64,000 bases of DNA, from positions 1,550,001 through 1,614,000 of the forward strand of contig CM022373.1 in the NCBI GenBank assembly GCA_011800155.1, in the 5' to 3' direction. The notes beneath the pieces were generated by a model. That model did no database searches. It saw only the letters and a list, made by a program, of their open reading frames with translations, and had not been told where the DNA came from. The translations under genes were made by a program, and so were the position numbers. This document shows, piece by piece, positions 51,565 through 60,652 of the stretch (position 1 is its first letter; every line of letters begins with the position of its first letter). This DNA is from Flammulina velutipes. Taxonomy: Eukaryota > Basidiomycota > Agaricomycetes > Agaricales > Physalacriaceae.

Positions 51565-54500
51565 ATGGCACGTGTCAATCTCGACTTGCCTTCATACATC
51601 ATCAACGCGCCCACCGGCATGAAAAAGTCGTCGTATCGCTCGGTGCCCGACGCGGACAACTGGCGGACGTCCGAGTACGCCAACGGCTATTCATCGACCG
51701 ACCGCTACCACGACTACGAGCGGGAAATCCCGCCCCCGCGCGAATACGTCGAGGACTGGGGGGCGCCCGTCCCCGTCCCCATGTCCGGATCCGCCAAATA
51801 CGGTCCCAGTGCATCGTCCTCCTCGCGCAGAGACACGACGTACGCTGCGTTTCCCGAGTATAATCCACCGTGGGGCTCTGATTATGGATTCTTGAATGAT
51901 AATAGCAACAGCCACCATCGCGAGGCGAGATCGCACCACCGCGCGCGCGACGATGTCGACCGTGACCATGACCACGACCAGTGGCGTCCGGCTGTCCCAG
52001 GGCCCGCTGTCGCCGTCGTCGAGCCAGAGACCCACGGTTGGGACACGCGCGACGCTGGGTGGGTCCCGAGGAAGCCATCCATGACGGACGAGGACCGCAA
52101 GTGGGAGCCTGCACCCAGCTGGAAGCCGACCCACGTCCAGGACTCTGGCTGGAACCGCGCCACTTCCAAAAAGGCCAAGAACACCGCCGAGACGGACTGG
52201 AGGAACAGAGAGAGGGATAGGGACCGCGACGATTTGAACAAGTACGCTTCAGTTGGGCTTGTGGGTCCCTTGGGTGTTGGACTGACAACGTTTTTTTTCA
52301 GTTGGACGCGGAGGAGCGACTCTTCGTCTTCTAAGCATGGGCATGGACATGGACATGGACATGGGAGGCGCAAGCAGTCTCCGCAGAGAACTCGCTCGCC
52401 GGCCGAATCGACTCATTCGTATTATTCTAGGGGACGCAGTCGTTCGCCTGCGTCGCCTCCTCCGCAGAAGAGGCCAAGACACGACGACACGACGTCTAGT
52501 CCATATCGACGTCGTTCCCCGTCACCCACTTCACCTCGTGCGAGTCGCAAAAAACGAGGGCGGAGCATCTCGAGCGTCTCGAGTCGTAGCTCTCGCAGTC
52601 CCAGTCCACCCGTCGTCTCCAAACCACATCGCCTCCCCTCTGCCAGCCAACCTGTCATCAAATATCCTCAACAGCCCCAGCCTCAGGCTATTCCAGAGCA
52701 GCAGCCAACTACAAAATCCAAAAAGAAAAAGAACAAGAACAAGGTGTGTATCTCTTTTCTGTCTTTCTTTCGTTTTCTGAAACTGACTTTTTTTCTTTTT
52801 TTTTCTTTCGCCTTGCAGCGAAATGGTGCGATGGCTCCACCAAACGCCTTGCCCTTGTCTATTCCCGCAAAGCCCACATTCTATCCAGAACAGGCGAACC
52901 CGATATCTGGCTTTGACGCAGACGAGGCTTCTTCGCGTGTTTTTGTACCCAAGAAGGGGTTCAAACCCATCGGAGCGCCAGCGACGTCTTCTTCGTTGAA
53001 GATGTTTTTCCCAAAGGATGATGATGATGTGTCAATGCCGTCTTCTGCTCTGCGAGCCCCGTTGCCAGAAAAGCCACGATGGTGGCCTTCGCCTGCTGTG
53101 CCGGATAATCCGACGCCGACGCCGATGCGACTGGCGGAGCCTGCGCCACGACCTGCGCCCGAGATTGCGCCCGAGCCGGTACCCGTCCCTCAACCAGAAC
53201 CAGAACCTCAACCAGAGATATTGCAGCCAGAGCCGATACCGGAACTTGTGCTAGCGCCTGAACCAGAGCCGGCGCCTGAACCGTCGCCTGAGCCCTCGCC
53301 TATGGACATTGAAGCACCTGACGAAAACGTGGTGGATACGGGTGGTGGGGATACCAAGCCTGCCTTGGGTGTGTATAGTGTCATTAACCAGGTCGGGGAG
53401 GGTACGTTCGGCAAAGTGTACAAGGTGTTGAATACGCAGACGGGGGTACATGTGGCGCTTAAGCGAATACGGATGGAGACCGAGAAGGATGGGTTCCCGG
53501 TGACGGCGATGAGGGAAGTGAAGCTGCTTCAGAGCCTGAACCATGCCAATATCGTGCGGCTGTTCGAGATGTTGGTGGACAGCGGTGAGTGAATTTTCAG
53601 CTTCAAGAGAGTTTTTGTCTCTGATTGTTAACAGGCTCTGTGTATATGGTGTTCGAGTACATGGACCATGACCTAACTGGAATACTTTCGCAGACGCAGT
53701 TTACGTTTTCCGAGGCGCATCTCAAGTCGCTGTGTCACCAGATGTTGGGTGGACTTGCGTATCTGCACCACAAGGGGGTGATCCATCGGGATATCAAGGG
53801 GTCGAACATCCTGTTGAACAACCGGGGCGAGCTGAAGCTCGCGGATTTTGGGCTCGCGCGATTTTACCAGAAGAGGAGGCGGACGGATTACACGAACCGG
53901 GTTATAACGCTTTGGTACCGCCCCCCGGAGCTGTTGTTTGGGGCTACGGTGTACGGGCCTGAAGTCGATATGTGGAGTGCTGGGTGGGTTTACCTTCTTT
54001 CTTCTCCATTCATTGTCTGACTGTTCGTTGTGAAAAGGTGTATCATGCTCGAGCTATACACGAAGAAACCTGTGTTCCAGGGGAACGACGAGATGCACCA
54101 GCTCGACACGATCTACCGAATCATTGGGACGCCCGATGCGGGTCGGTGGCCTGATATAGGGAATTTGCCGTGGTATGAGCTTGTGAAGCCGCGGGAGGCG
54201 CAGGCGAATCGGTTTAGGGAGATGTTTAGTCGGTGGATGAGTGGGCCTGCGCTTGATTTGGGGGAGAGGTTGCTTTGTTATGATCCTGGGCGGCGGATTG
54301 GGGCGGCGGAGGCGATGGAGGCTCCGTATTTCGTTAGTGAGAGTCCGGAGGCTGAGAGGCCTACGAGGTGAGTTTTTTTTTTTTGGAAAATTTTGGAGGG
54401 GGATGCTGATTGTGTTTGTGGTAGACTTGCGAGTGTGCAGGGTGAGTGGCATGAGCTTGAGACGAAGAGGGAGCGAGCGAAGAAGAGGAAGAAGGACTGA
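51565..54500 (+). CDS. CTK1: CDK12/CTK1-type kinase of the RNA polymerase II tail
   Basis: The C-terminal half is a CMGC kinase: [10 protein letters not shown] (Gly loop), VALKRIRM (ATP Lys), the helix FPVTAMRE (the PITALRE position), [11 protein letters not shown] (typical of CTK1/CDK12), [10 protein letters not shown] (catalytic loop), ADFGLARF and [10 protein letters not shown]. The C-lobe is complete and ends [11 protein letters not shown] with TGA at 54498-54500. The long N-terminal half is disordered, with Arg/Ser-rich RS-type stretches ([20 protein letters not shown]), a His-Gly repeat and a Pro-Glu run at about 53155-53310. Ctk1 phosphorylates Ser2 of the polymerase II C-terminal domain with a cyclin partner. 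The true start may be 51565 or the later Met at 51619. Confidence 0.9.
52336..52365 (+). repeat. GGACAT hexanucleotide repeat in CTK1
   Basis: Tandem ggacat units encode a His-Gly run (HGHGHGHG) in the disordered region of the kinase, just after a short intron (about 52242-52299). Such a run is prone to length change. Confidence 0.65.
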
Positions 54501-55578
54501 TTTGCTATTGCTATTGCTTTATTTTATTTGAATTCTAAAAGGTTTCCTTTAAGAGGCCTGAAATACGTTCGAATGCTCGAATGTTCGCTTCGATTGTTTT
54601 TTTCGATTGCCTTTCCACGTTGTCTGTGAGCGCTGCTGAGCAAAACAAAGCTTGTTATTGGTACGTAGGACTCGGAGAGCAACACGTTGGAACACCTAAG
54701 TGAGTACCTCGCAGGAAATGCTTGACTGTATCTCGCTACCATCGGTCAGGCCAACAGTACCGCGCAGATACCGTCTAAGATACGGATTCCGGATTACAGA
54801 ACCAGCTTTGGGGAACTGGTTGAATATGTCGAGGGTGGATATTGTCTAGTTCGGATTAGGGTAAAACGACGAACGGGCTCAGTGTCAGACATGGGAACCA
54901 ACGTGTATTTCATCCAAGTATTTCGGAATGAAAAATCTAGCATTTGGGATATGCGTTACTCGAACTTCAAAAAGACCTTTTCCTGCGAGTCGAGAATGGA
55001 CTGTATGAAAGAGTTGTCGTCGTCGTCTGATTCTGTGATTTCAGCGCGTGGCTCTGCGAGGACTGTTAGATGGGAATGGGAGCTTATCAATTATCCTCCT
55101 CTGGATCTAGACATGGGAATTAGTAGCTGCTTTATTCACCGTAGGGAAGTACTCACTCCCTGGTCCACATCGCATTCTTTCTGATTTATGGATGAGATCT
55201 CGGGATATGAGGTAGGGAGGTGACATGGGCAGGTCTAGTTGGAGGAAAGCAAGGGATTCTGTAAATGATTCGACGTTTCCACGCGAGCTTTGGGGAAGTG
55301 AAGAGAAAGTGGTCTCAAGCACGTTATAATTTCTCTGATATCTTGGATGTAGTGCTCTTGGAACACCGTCGAGTGAGTACATGGTCCAATTGGGGTGAAG
55401 TTCGTTGGACCCGTCTGAGATGGAACGAAAGGTGGCGGAATGACATTGAGAGTTGATCTTTGCAACGGTTTCTGGATCGTCTATTCGTCGAAGAATAAGA
55501 CGGCGTGATAGAGAGTACATTTGATATCTAACGAGTATGATGAATGAAGATATACTGAGAGTAGGATACGGCGACATA
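54501..55578. other. Intergenic region with an ETR1 tail duplicate
   Basis: This 1078-bp spacer contains a duplicate of the ETR1 3' end (54957-55060). The rest has no gene I can support. A minus-strand open stretch around 55107-55577 has no recognisable domain. Confidence 0.5.
54957..55060 (-). pseudogene. Truncated duplicate of the ETR1 3' end
   Basis: About 104 bp closely match the 3' end of ETR1 at 55580-55693, in the same orientation, apart from scattered substitutions and a gap of about 10 bp. On the minus strand it reads LAEPRAEITESDDDDNSFIQ, then SILDSQEKVFLKFE and a stop; ETR1 itself ends SILDSREKVFLKFE. The rest of ETR1 is not present next to it; upstream the frame meets a stop, although a splice-acceptor-like ctaacag directly precedes the copy. 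It is most simply a leftover from a partial tandem duplication, or the last exon of a second, lost gene. Confidence 0.7.
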
Positions 55579-56565
55579 CTACTCGAACTTCAAAAAGACC
55601 TTTTCCCGCGAGTCGAGAATGGACTGCACGAAAGAGTTGTTGTCGTCGTCTGATTCTGGGACGGTAAGTATCTTAGCGCGAGGCTCTGCGAGGTTGAGGT
55701 CTGCGACGCGCTGGAGGAGGTCCTCGCGTTCGTGGAGGGAGTGGGACTGGTACCATGCGTGCATCCAGAAACCGTGTGCGTGTATGTCATTGAAGATGAA
55801 GAGGGAGGTGGGGAGTGCGAATGGCTGGAGGGAGAGTGCGCCGTATGAGACGATGTTGGATGAGGGTGCTAGGAGCTTTGCGAGGGCGGTGGTGTCTGGG
55901 CCGCTGAGGGCGTTGAGGAGGAGTGTTGGGGAGAGGGACTTGATGTATGATTTCGTGGATGGATCTTGGAGGTCGGAGTAGTTGAACACGTGATCTGCGC
56001 CTAGATCTGTGAGGCGGGGGGCGGAGGAGACTTTGTCGCGGACAAAGTTGAGGGTTGTGATGTTGCGGCGGCGGGCGATTTGGATGACTGCTTCGCCTAC
56101 TGCGGAGGAGGCGGTTGTTTGGAGGAGGGTGGAGGAGGGGTAGGCGTCGAGGAGGGAGAGGGCGGTTGCGGGGTTTACGGTGGAGGATGCGGCGCGGAGG
56201 AGGCCGAGGGATTTTGGGACGCGGACGAGGGCGGAGGCGGGGATGTTGGCGTGGGTGCGCCATGTGCCGAGCTGGGGAGAGACGGGGATGACCCAGTCGC
56301 CTGGTGAGAGGGCGGGGGTGTGTGAGTGGGTGACTTGTGCGACGCCTTCGTTGCCGCCGACCCAGCGCGTGTCGAGCTGTGTCCGGGCTTTTACGGGGTA
56401 CACGCCTTGAATGACGTTGATGTCGGCGGGGTTCACCGGGCTCAGTAAAAACTTGACATTGGCCGTGTCTTTTGGCGGGGAAGCCAGAGGCGCGTGTTTG
56501 GTCAGTCGAAGGACGGTAGACGGTGATTTAGCAGGGTTTAGATAAGTTAGGGCGCGATATGACAT
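55579..56565 (-). CDS. ETR1: Mitochondrial 2-enoyl thioester reductase (ETR1/MECR)
   Basis: This NADPH-dependent MDR-fold enzyme catalyses the last step of mitochondrial fatty acid synthesis, which supplies lipoic acid. It is an intact single exon of 328 codons. SPVNPADINVIQGVYPVKAR and VGGNEGVAQV are the ETR signatures, followed by GTWRTHANIP, TVNPATALSLL and the nucleotide-binding TTASSAVGEAVIQIARRRNI. The C-terminus ends REKVFLKFE. The N-terminus MSYRALTYLNPAKSP lacks a clear mitochondrial presequence, so an upstream exon or other targeting is possible. Only 22 bp separate its start from the stop of the same-strand uL2m gene. Confidence 0.92.
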   Translation of the reverse strand: MSYRALTYLNPAKSPSTVLRLTKHAPLASPPKDTANVKFLLSPVNPADINVIQGVYPVKARTQLDTRWVGGNEGVAQVTHSHTPALSPGDWVIPVSPQLGTWRTHANIPASALVRVPKSLGLLRAASSTVNPATALSLLDAYPSSTLLQTTASSAVGEAVIQIARRRNITTLNFVRDKVSSAPRLTDLGADHVFNYSDLQDPSTKSYIKSLSPTLLLNALSGPDTTALAKLLAPSSNIVSYGALSLQPFALPTSLFIFNDIHAHGFWMHAWYQSHSLHEREDLLQRVADLNLAEPRAKILTVPESDDDNNSFVQSILDSREKVFLKFE

Positions 56566-56587
56566 GATGGTATGAAAGCAAGGTGAT

Positions 56588-57709
56588 CTACGACATGTTC
56601 CTCTTTTCTACGCCTCTGGGACGTTCTCTGACGACCATCTTGTTGCTGTTCTTGGGTCCTTTAGGGCCAGGCTTGCGCGTGCGCGTTCCCTGTGTGCCCC
56701 AGCCCCAGACACTGACCGGATGCTTGTTCGACTTGCTCTTCCCGCGCCCTCCTCCGTGCGGATGGTCCTTGGCGTTCATCGCCATACCCCGCACCTCGGG
56801 TCGCCACCCCAGCCACCGCCTGCGCCCCGCCTTGCCCAACACCCGATGCTGATGCAGGATATTCGAAACGCGCCCGATCGTAGCATGTGATCCACACAGA
56901 ATCTTGCGCACTTCGCCTGACGCGAGCCGGACGAGCGTGTACTTTTGCGCTGCGTCGTGCGACATTACCTGCGCCTGCGTTCCTGCTGACCGACACAGCA
57001 GCGCGGGCCCGTCGGGGTGCAGAGAGATGGCGTGGATGATGGTTCCGGGTGGGATAAGTCGCAGTGGGAGGACGTTCCCAGACTTGAGGGTCAGCGACCG
57101 GAACAGCCCGAGTGCGAGGGAACGCGCCGACTCTTCCTCCTGCGTTGCCTCGGCTGACGGCGCCTGCGAGAGCGCAGCGGACAGGTCAATGCCTTGGAGA
57201 CCCTTGACGAACCCTTCCGGGATTCCAGGCCGGAACGACCGCACCGAGTCCCCCGCCCTCATCCCGTCCGTCGCCAGCACGTACTTCCACAGTGCACCCT
57301 CCCGCTGCTTAATCAGCGCAACGTGTCCACTCCGCCCCGGGTCGTACTCGACGCGAATCACGTCCCATATCCCCCCCTCTTCCCGTCGCCAGTCCACCAG
57401 TCGCGCGCGCTGTCGGTGACCTCCTCCTCGATGGCGCACCGTTATCCTTCCGTTCGAGTTTCGTCCCCCGTTCTTGCGGAAGGCGGCGGTCAAGAGGCGG
57501 ACGGGGCGTCCAGCGTACAGGTACGGTGTGATGGGTCGTCGAAGATGGCGCACGCCAGGTGTGTAGGGATGATACGTCTTGAACAAGGCGGGGTTCGACA
57601 GTATCGGGTCTGCTGCCTTTTTCTTGCGTCCAGGTACTTTGACCGCGGACGCCTCTGCCACCGTGGCATACGTCCGCAGCGCGACGCGTCCCAATAGTGA
57701 GCGTAACAT
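56588..57709 (-). CDS. RML2: Mitochondrial 54S ribosomal protein uL2m
   Basis: This peptidyl-transferase-centre protein of the mitochondrial large subunit is encoded by one intronless frame of 373 codons. The N-terminus MLRSLLGRVALRTYATVAEA is a good mitochondrial presequence. NSNGRITVRHRGGGHRQRAR is the L2 RNA-binding block. MAMNAKDHPHGGGRGKSKSN contains the catalytically important loop with the conserved His of the HPHGGG motif. The ATG at 57707-57709 is preferred over 57856, since the longer frame would overlap the divergent MAK5 start. The gene is GC-rich. Confidence 0.95.
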   Translation of the reverse strand: MLRSLLGRVALRTYATVAEASAVKVPGRKKKAADPILSNPALFKTYHPYTPGVRHLRRPITPYLYAGRPVRLLTAAFRKNGGRNSNGRITVRHRGGGHRQRARLVDWRREEGGIWDVIRVEYDPGRSGHVALIKQREGALWKYVLATDGMRAGDSVRSFRPGIPEGFVKGLQGIDLSAALSQAPSAEATQEEESARSLALGLFRSLTLKSGNVLPLRLIPPGTIIHAISLHPDGPALLCRSAGTQAQVMSHDAAQKYTLVRLASGEVRKILCGSHATIGRVSNILHQHRVLGKAGRRRWLGWRPEVRGMAMNAKDHPHGGGRGKSKSNKHPVSVWGWGTQGTRTRKPGPKGPKNSNKMVVRERPRGVEKRNMS

Positions 57710-57766
57710 GCAGAGCAATTTTGTTTGCGCGTGTCTTTTTTTAAATTTCTCTCGGCAGACTCCGAA

Positions 57767-59623
57767 ATGTCTCTTAAACGCAAACGCTCGTCCTCGTCTG
57801 TTAAAAAGAGCTATGATAGTCTCCCGTGGAAAAAGATTGATGCGTCGGGCGTGCATGATGAGCAGGGCATGATGCTCGACCTCGAAGAGGTTGATGGTGT
57901 CGAGATTGTCTACGAAGAGGTTGATGGCAGAAAGGTTCCCCAGTTTCTGGTGAGTGGTATCTGTTTACCTAGATATTATCTGACTCTTTTTCAGGTCAAA
58001 GAACCTACGAAAACAAAAAAGGACAGACAGCCCGCACCCGTCCCAAAAATATATGATGTCCCAGAATCCATGAGCGCCTGGTCATCTTTCGGACTCCATC
58101 CAGCGCTCCTCTACACTCTATCGCTCAAAAACTACACGACCCCAACGCCGATCCAGCAAGCCAGCCTCGTCAAATCCGTCGGTGCCTCCTCTATCGACAT
58201 GATCGGCATCGCCCAAACCGGCTCTGGCAAGACTCTCGCCTACGCCCTTCCCATCCTGCACGACATTCTCACCAACCCGTCCCCGGAGCGCAAAGTGCGC
58301 GCGCTGATTCTAGTGCCGACAAGGGAGCTGGCGCTGCAGGTCAAGGCGCATTTCGATGCGTGTGTGGTTAATGAGCGGGGCAAGGTGCCGGTGGTGAGCG
58401 TGGGGACGCTGGTGGGCGGGATGGCCATGCAGAAGCAGGAGCGGATCCTGCAGAGGGGGGTGGACGTCCTCATCGGGACGCCGGGGCGGGTGTGGGACAT
58501 TGCGCAGGCGGATAATTCGCTCAAGGACGCAAGATGGCTCGTTCTGGATGAAGCGGACCGGCTGGTCCAGAAGGGCAGCTTTGGCGAGATGGAAAAGATC
58601 TTGGGGATGGTGAGCGCGGAGAATAGGCTGGTGTTTAGTGCGTCGATGGACTCGAATGCGTTGAAGAGGAAGAAGATGCGGCATGATGAGGACCCGAACA
58701 TGTTGAGTGCGCTGCTGGACAAGCTGCCGGAGTTTGAGCCCGAGGTGGTCAACGTGTCGACGGACGCGGCGCCTGCAAAGGGACTGTCCAAGCTCCCGGC
58801 GACGCTGTCGTCGTATTTGCTCCCGGCGCTGGCGAACCAGAAAGACGGGCTGCTGTACTACTTTTTGCTGCGATACCCGGCGCGCACCCTTGTTTTTCTG
58901 CCGTCCATCGCGCATATCCGGCGTCTGCTCCCGCTGTTAACGACACTGCTATCGTCCCCCGCGACCCCCGCCGCGCACCGCGTCCCGGTACACGCGCTGC
59001 ACTCGTCGCTGCCGCAGCCGACGCGGCTGAATGCGCTCAAGCACTTCCGGGAGAGCGAGAGTGCGATATTGCTTGCTACGGACGTTGCGGCGCGTGGGCT
59101 GGACGTGGAAGGCGTGGCGTGTGTGGTGCATTACTGCCCTGCTGAGACGCCTGCGAGTTACCTCCATAGGTGTGGGCGCACGGCGCGGAGTGGGAGGAAG
59201 GGTGTTAGTGTGACGTTGTGTGAGCCCAAGGAGGTGAGAAGGGCGGAGGGGGTGTGGAGGGTGTTTGGGGAGCCGCAGCGGTGGGAGTGGGATGTGGATG
59301 GGAAGGTTGTGGAGGTTGTTAAGAGGAGGGTGGAGCTTGCTAGGGAGGTTGAGGGGAGTGTGCATAAGACTAGGAAGGAGGGGGCGGATAGTAAGTGGAT
59401 GAGGGAGGCAGCTGAGGCGCTGGGGGTGGATTATGAGGAGGAGGAGCAGGAGGAGAAGGGGGATGGGCGGAAGTTGGAGGGGCTGAAGAGTCGGCTTAAG
59501 GAGATGCTCAAGAAGCCGTTGGTCCCCAAGGGGGTTAGTGTTCGCTACTTGACGGCTGATCTCGCGCAGGATATGCTCGATGGTAATGCGAGGGAGGGGA
59601 TGATTGGGGCCAGGAAGGTGTAG
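57767..59623 (+). CDS. MAK5: DEAD-box RNA helicase Mak5-like (60S biogenesis)
   Basis: The motif series is: Q motif with PTPIQQ, AQTGSGKT (I), PTREL (Ia), TPGR (Ib), DEAD (II), SAS (III, usually SAT), VFLPSI (IV), LATDVAARGLD (V) and HRCGRTAR (VI). The N-terminal block DSLPWKKIDASGVHDEQGMM is typical of the nucleolar Mak5/DDX24 group. LYYFLLRYPARTLVF is likewise Mak5-like. It acts in assembly of the large ribosomal subunit in yeast. At about 600 residues it is shorter than yeast Mak5. One intron (gtgagtgg...tttttcag, 45 nt) has no stop in frame, so its retention would add 15 residues. The ATG is at 57767-57769. Confidence 0.9.
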   Translation: MSLKRKRSSSSVKKSYDSLPWKKIDASGVHDEQGMMLDLEEVDGVEIVYEEVDGRKVPQFLVSGICLPRYYLTLFQVKEPTKTKKDRQPAPVPKIYDVPESMSAWSSFGLHPALLYTLSLKNYTTPTPIQQASLVKSVGASSIDMIGIAQTGSGKTLAYALPILHDILTNPSPERKVRALILVPTRELALQVKAHFDACVVNERGKVPVVSVGTLVGGMAMQKQERILQRGVDVLIGTPGRVWDIAQADNSLKDARWLVLDEADRLVQKGSFGEMEKILGMVSAENRLVFSASMDSNALKRKKMRHDEDPNMLSALLDKLPEFEPEVVNVSTDAAPAKGLSKLPATLSSYLLPALANQKDGLLYYFLLRYPARTLVFLPSIAHIRRLLPLLTTLLSSPATPAAHRVPVHALHSSLPQPTRLNALKHFRESESAILLATDVAARGLDVEGVACVVHYCPAETPASYLHRCGRTARSGRKGVSVTLCEPKEVRRAEGVWRVFGEPQRWEWDVDGKVVEVVKRRVELAREVEGSVHKTRKEGADSKWMREAAEALGVDYEEEEQEEKGDGRKLEGLKSRLKEMLKKPLVPKGVSVRYLTADLAQDMLDGNAREGMIGARKV

Positions 59624-60652
59624 ATATATGTGTTCTCCATCACTTTGCAGATAAAACACCACCTTGCTTCTCCTGGCCGCAAATCTATTACAAGCGATAA
59701 ACACGTAGGAGAAGGAGGAGTCTACATGGGCAGGATCACTCTGGAAATTGGAAGACTTATTCTGCTTCCAGATCAACTGCAATTTGAATTCCTCTCACTG
59801 CAGAGCGTCACGAAATGGTGCTGCCTGAGAATAGTATCCTAACTCTCCGAGCCAATTCATGGCAGGAGGGGAATCTGTATCATAAGGATAATTTGCCAAC
59901 GGAAGGATGGAGTCAGACAACGGTATGTAGGGGATGACGAGTATTTATCTTCATATCTGCGCCACGCATTTTACTTTAGATACAACCTCTGCTTCGTTAC
60001 ATGTGGTGTCTTTCCTTCAAGACTGAACATAGCCATACTGACATCGTCGACTATATGCCGCCTGCAATGATTGCGGCTGATTATATTTACAACTTGACCG
60101 CTTATTCTCTTGTCCGACACAATTACAAGTCTCCGCCTGGGATTTGTCTTTGTGCACTCAGGAATATCGTGGCTGATTACACCAGGAAGATAAGATAATC
60201 GTAATGATAGAATCAAGTCGCCAAACCAGGTCAGACTCCAAGGGCAGAGGAGATAGATGATGTAACTCACTTTCATTAATGTGTGGTCTATTGAGTACAC
60301 TGATTTCCTTGTCCATTTCTTCAACGGGTCGGGTGATCAGGCTGTTCACTCTCGAAAGTTCTGCCATACCGAAGAAAGCAATGGAAGAATCCTATGCAGT
60401 CCCCCTCAACCATAGCCTTTAGCTTATTCATATCAACTGAAAATCAATTTGCATGGCCAAGCAAGCTGTACTCCGCCACATGCGGCCCTTCCCGAGTTTG
60501 TGATTGTGGGAAAATCCTCCAACTTGTCGATCACGACGTGGCTCGCTGCGGAGTCTCAACGTTCCATACACCACCGACGAGGCCCAACTTCTCCTCTCCA
60601 TTCCGGCCTCCAGTGCCCCCCGATACGCTCCTTAAAAAAGGCCCCAAGCTGA
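59624..60652. other. Long intergenic region MAK5-PMT2
   Basis: These 1029 bp lie between two genes on the same strand and hold no recognised gene. A minus-strand ATG frame at 60158-60367 encodes about 69 residues with no domain, followed by donor-like gtgagt; it could be a small orphan gene. The last 250 bp should carry the PMT2 promoter. Confidence 0.4.
60158..60367 (-). CDS. Doubtful small ORF
   Basis: An ATG at 60365-60367 opens MAELSRVNSLITRPVEEMDK and a further 49 residues to TGA. A consensus donor (gtgagt) follows HINE, so a spliced version is possible. No domain or family was recognised and no neighbouring exon could be fixed. Chance is a serious alternative. Confidence 0.2.
   Translation of the reverse strand: MAELSRVNSLITRPVEEMDKEISVLNRPHINESELHHLSPLPLESDLVWRLDSIITIILSSWCNQPRYS

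Noticed and set aside
54882..55184. Plus-strand 100-codon frame near the ETR1 duplicate
   Set aside because: It overlaps the antisense of the duplicated ETR1 tail; the similarity belongs to the minus strand.
57710..57856. N-terminal extension of uL2m starting at 57856
   Set aside because: It would overlap the MAK5 start on the other strand, and the Met at 57709 already gives a good mitochondrial presequence.
58949..59782. 277-codon minus-strand frame opposite the MAK5 3' end
   Set aside because: It is His/Pro/Leu-rich low complexity caused by GC-rich antisense of a conserved helicase exon.
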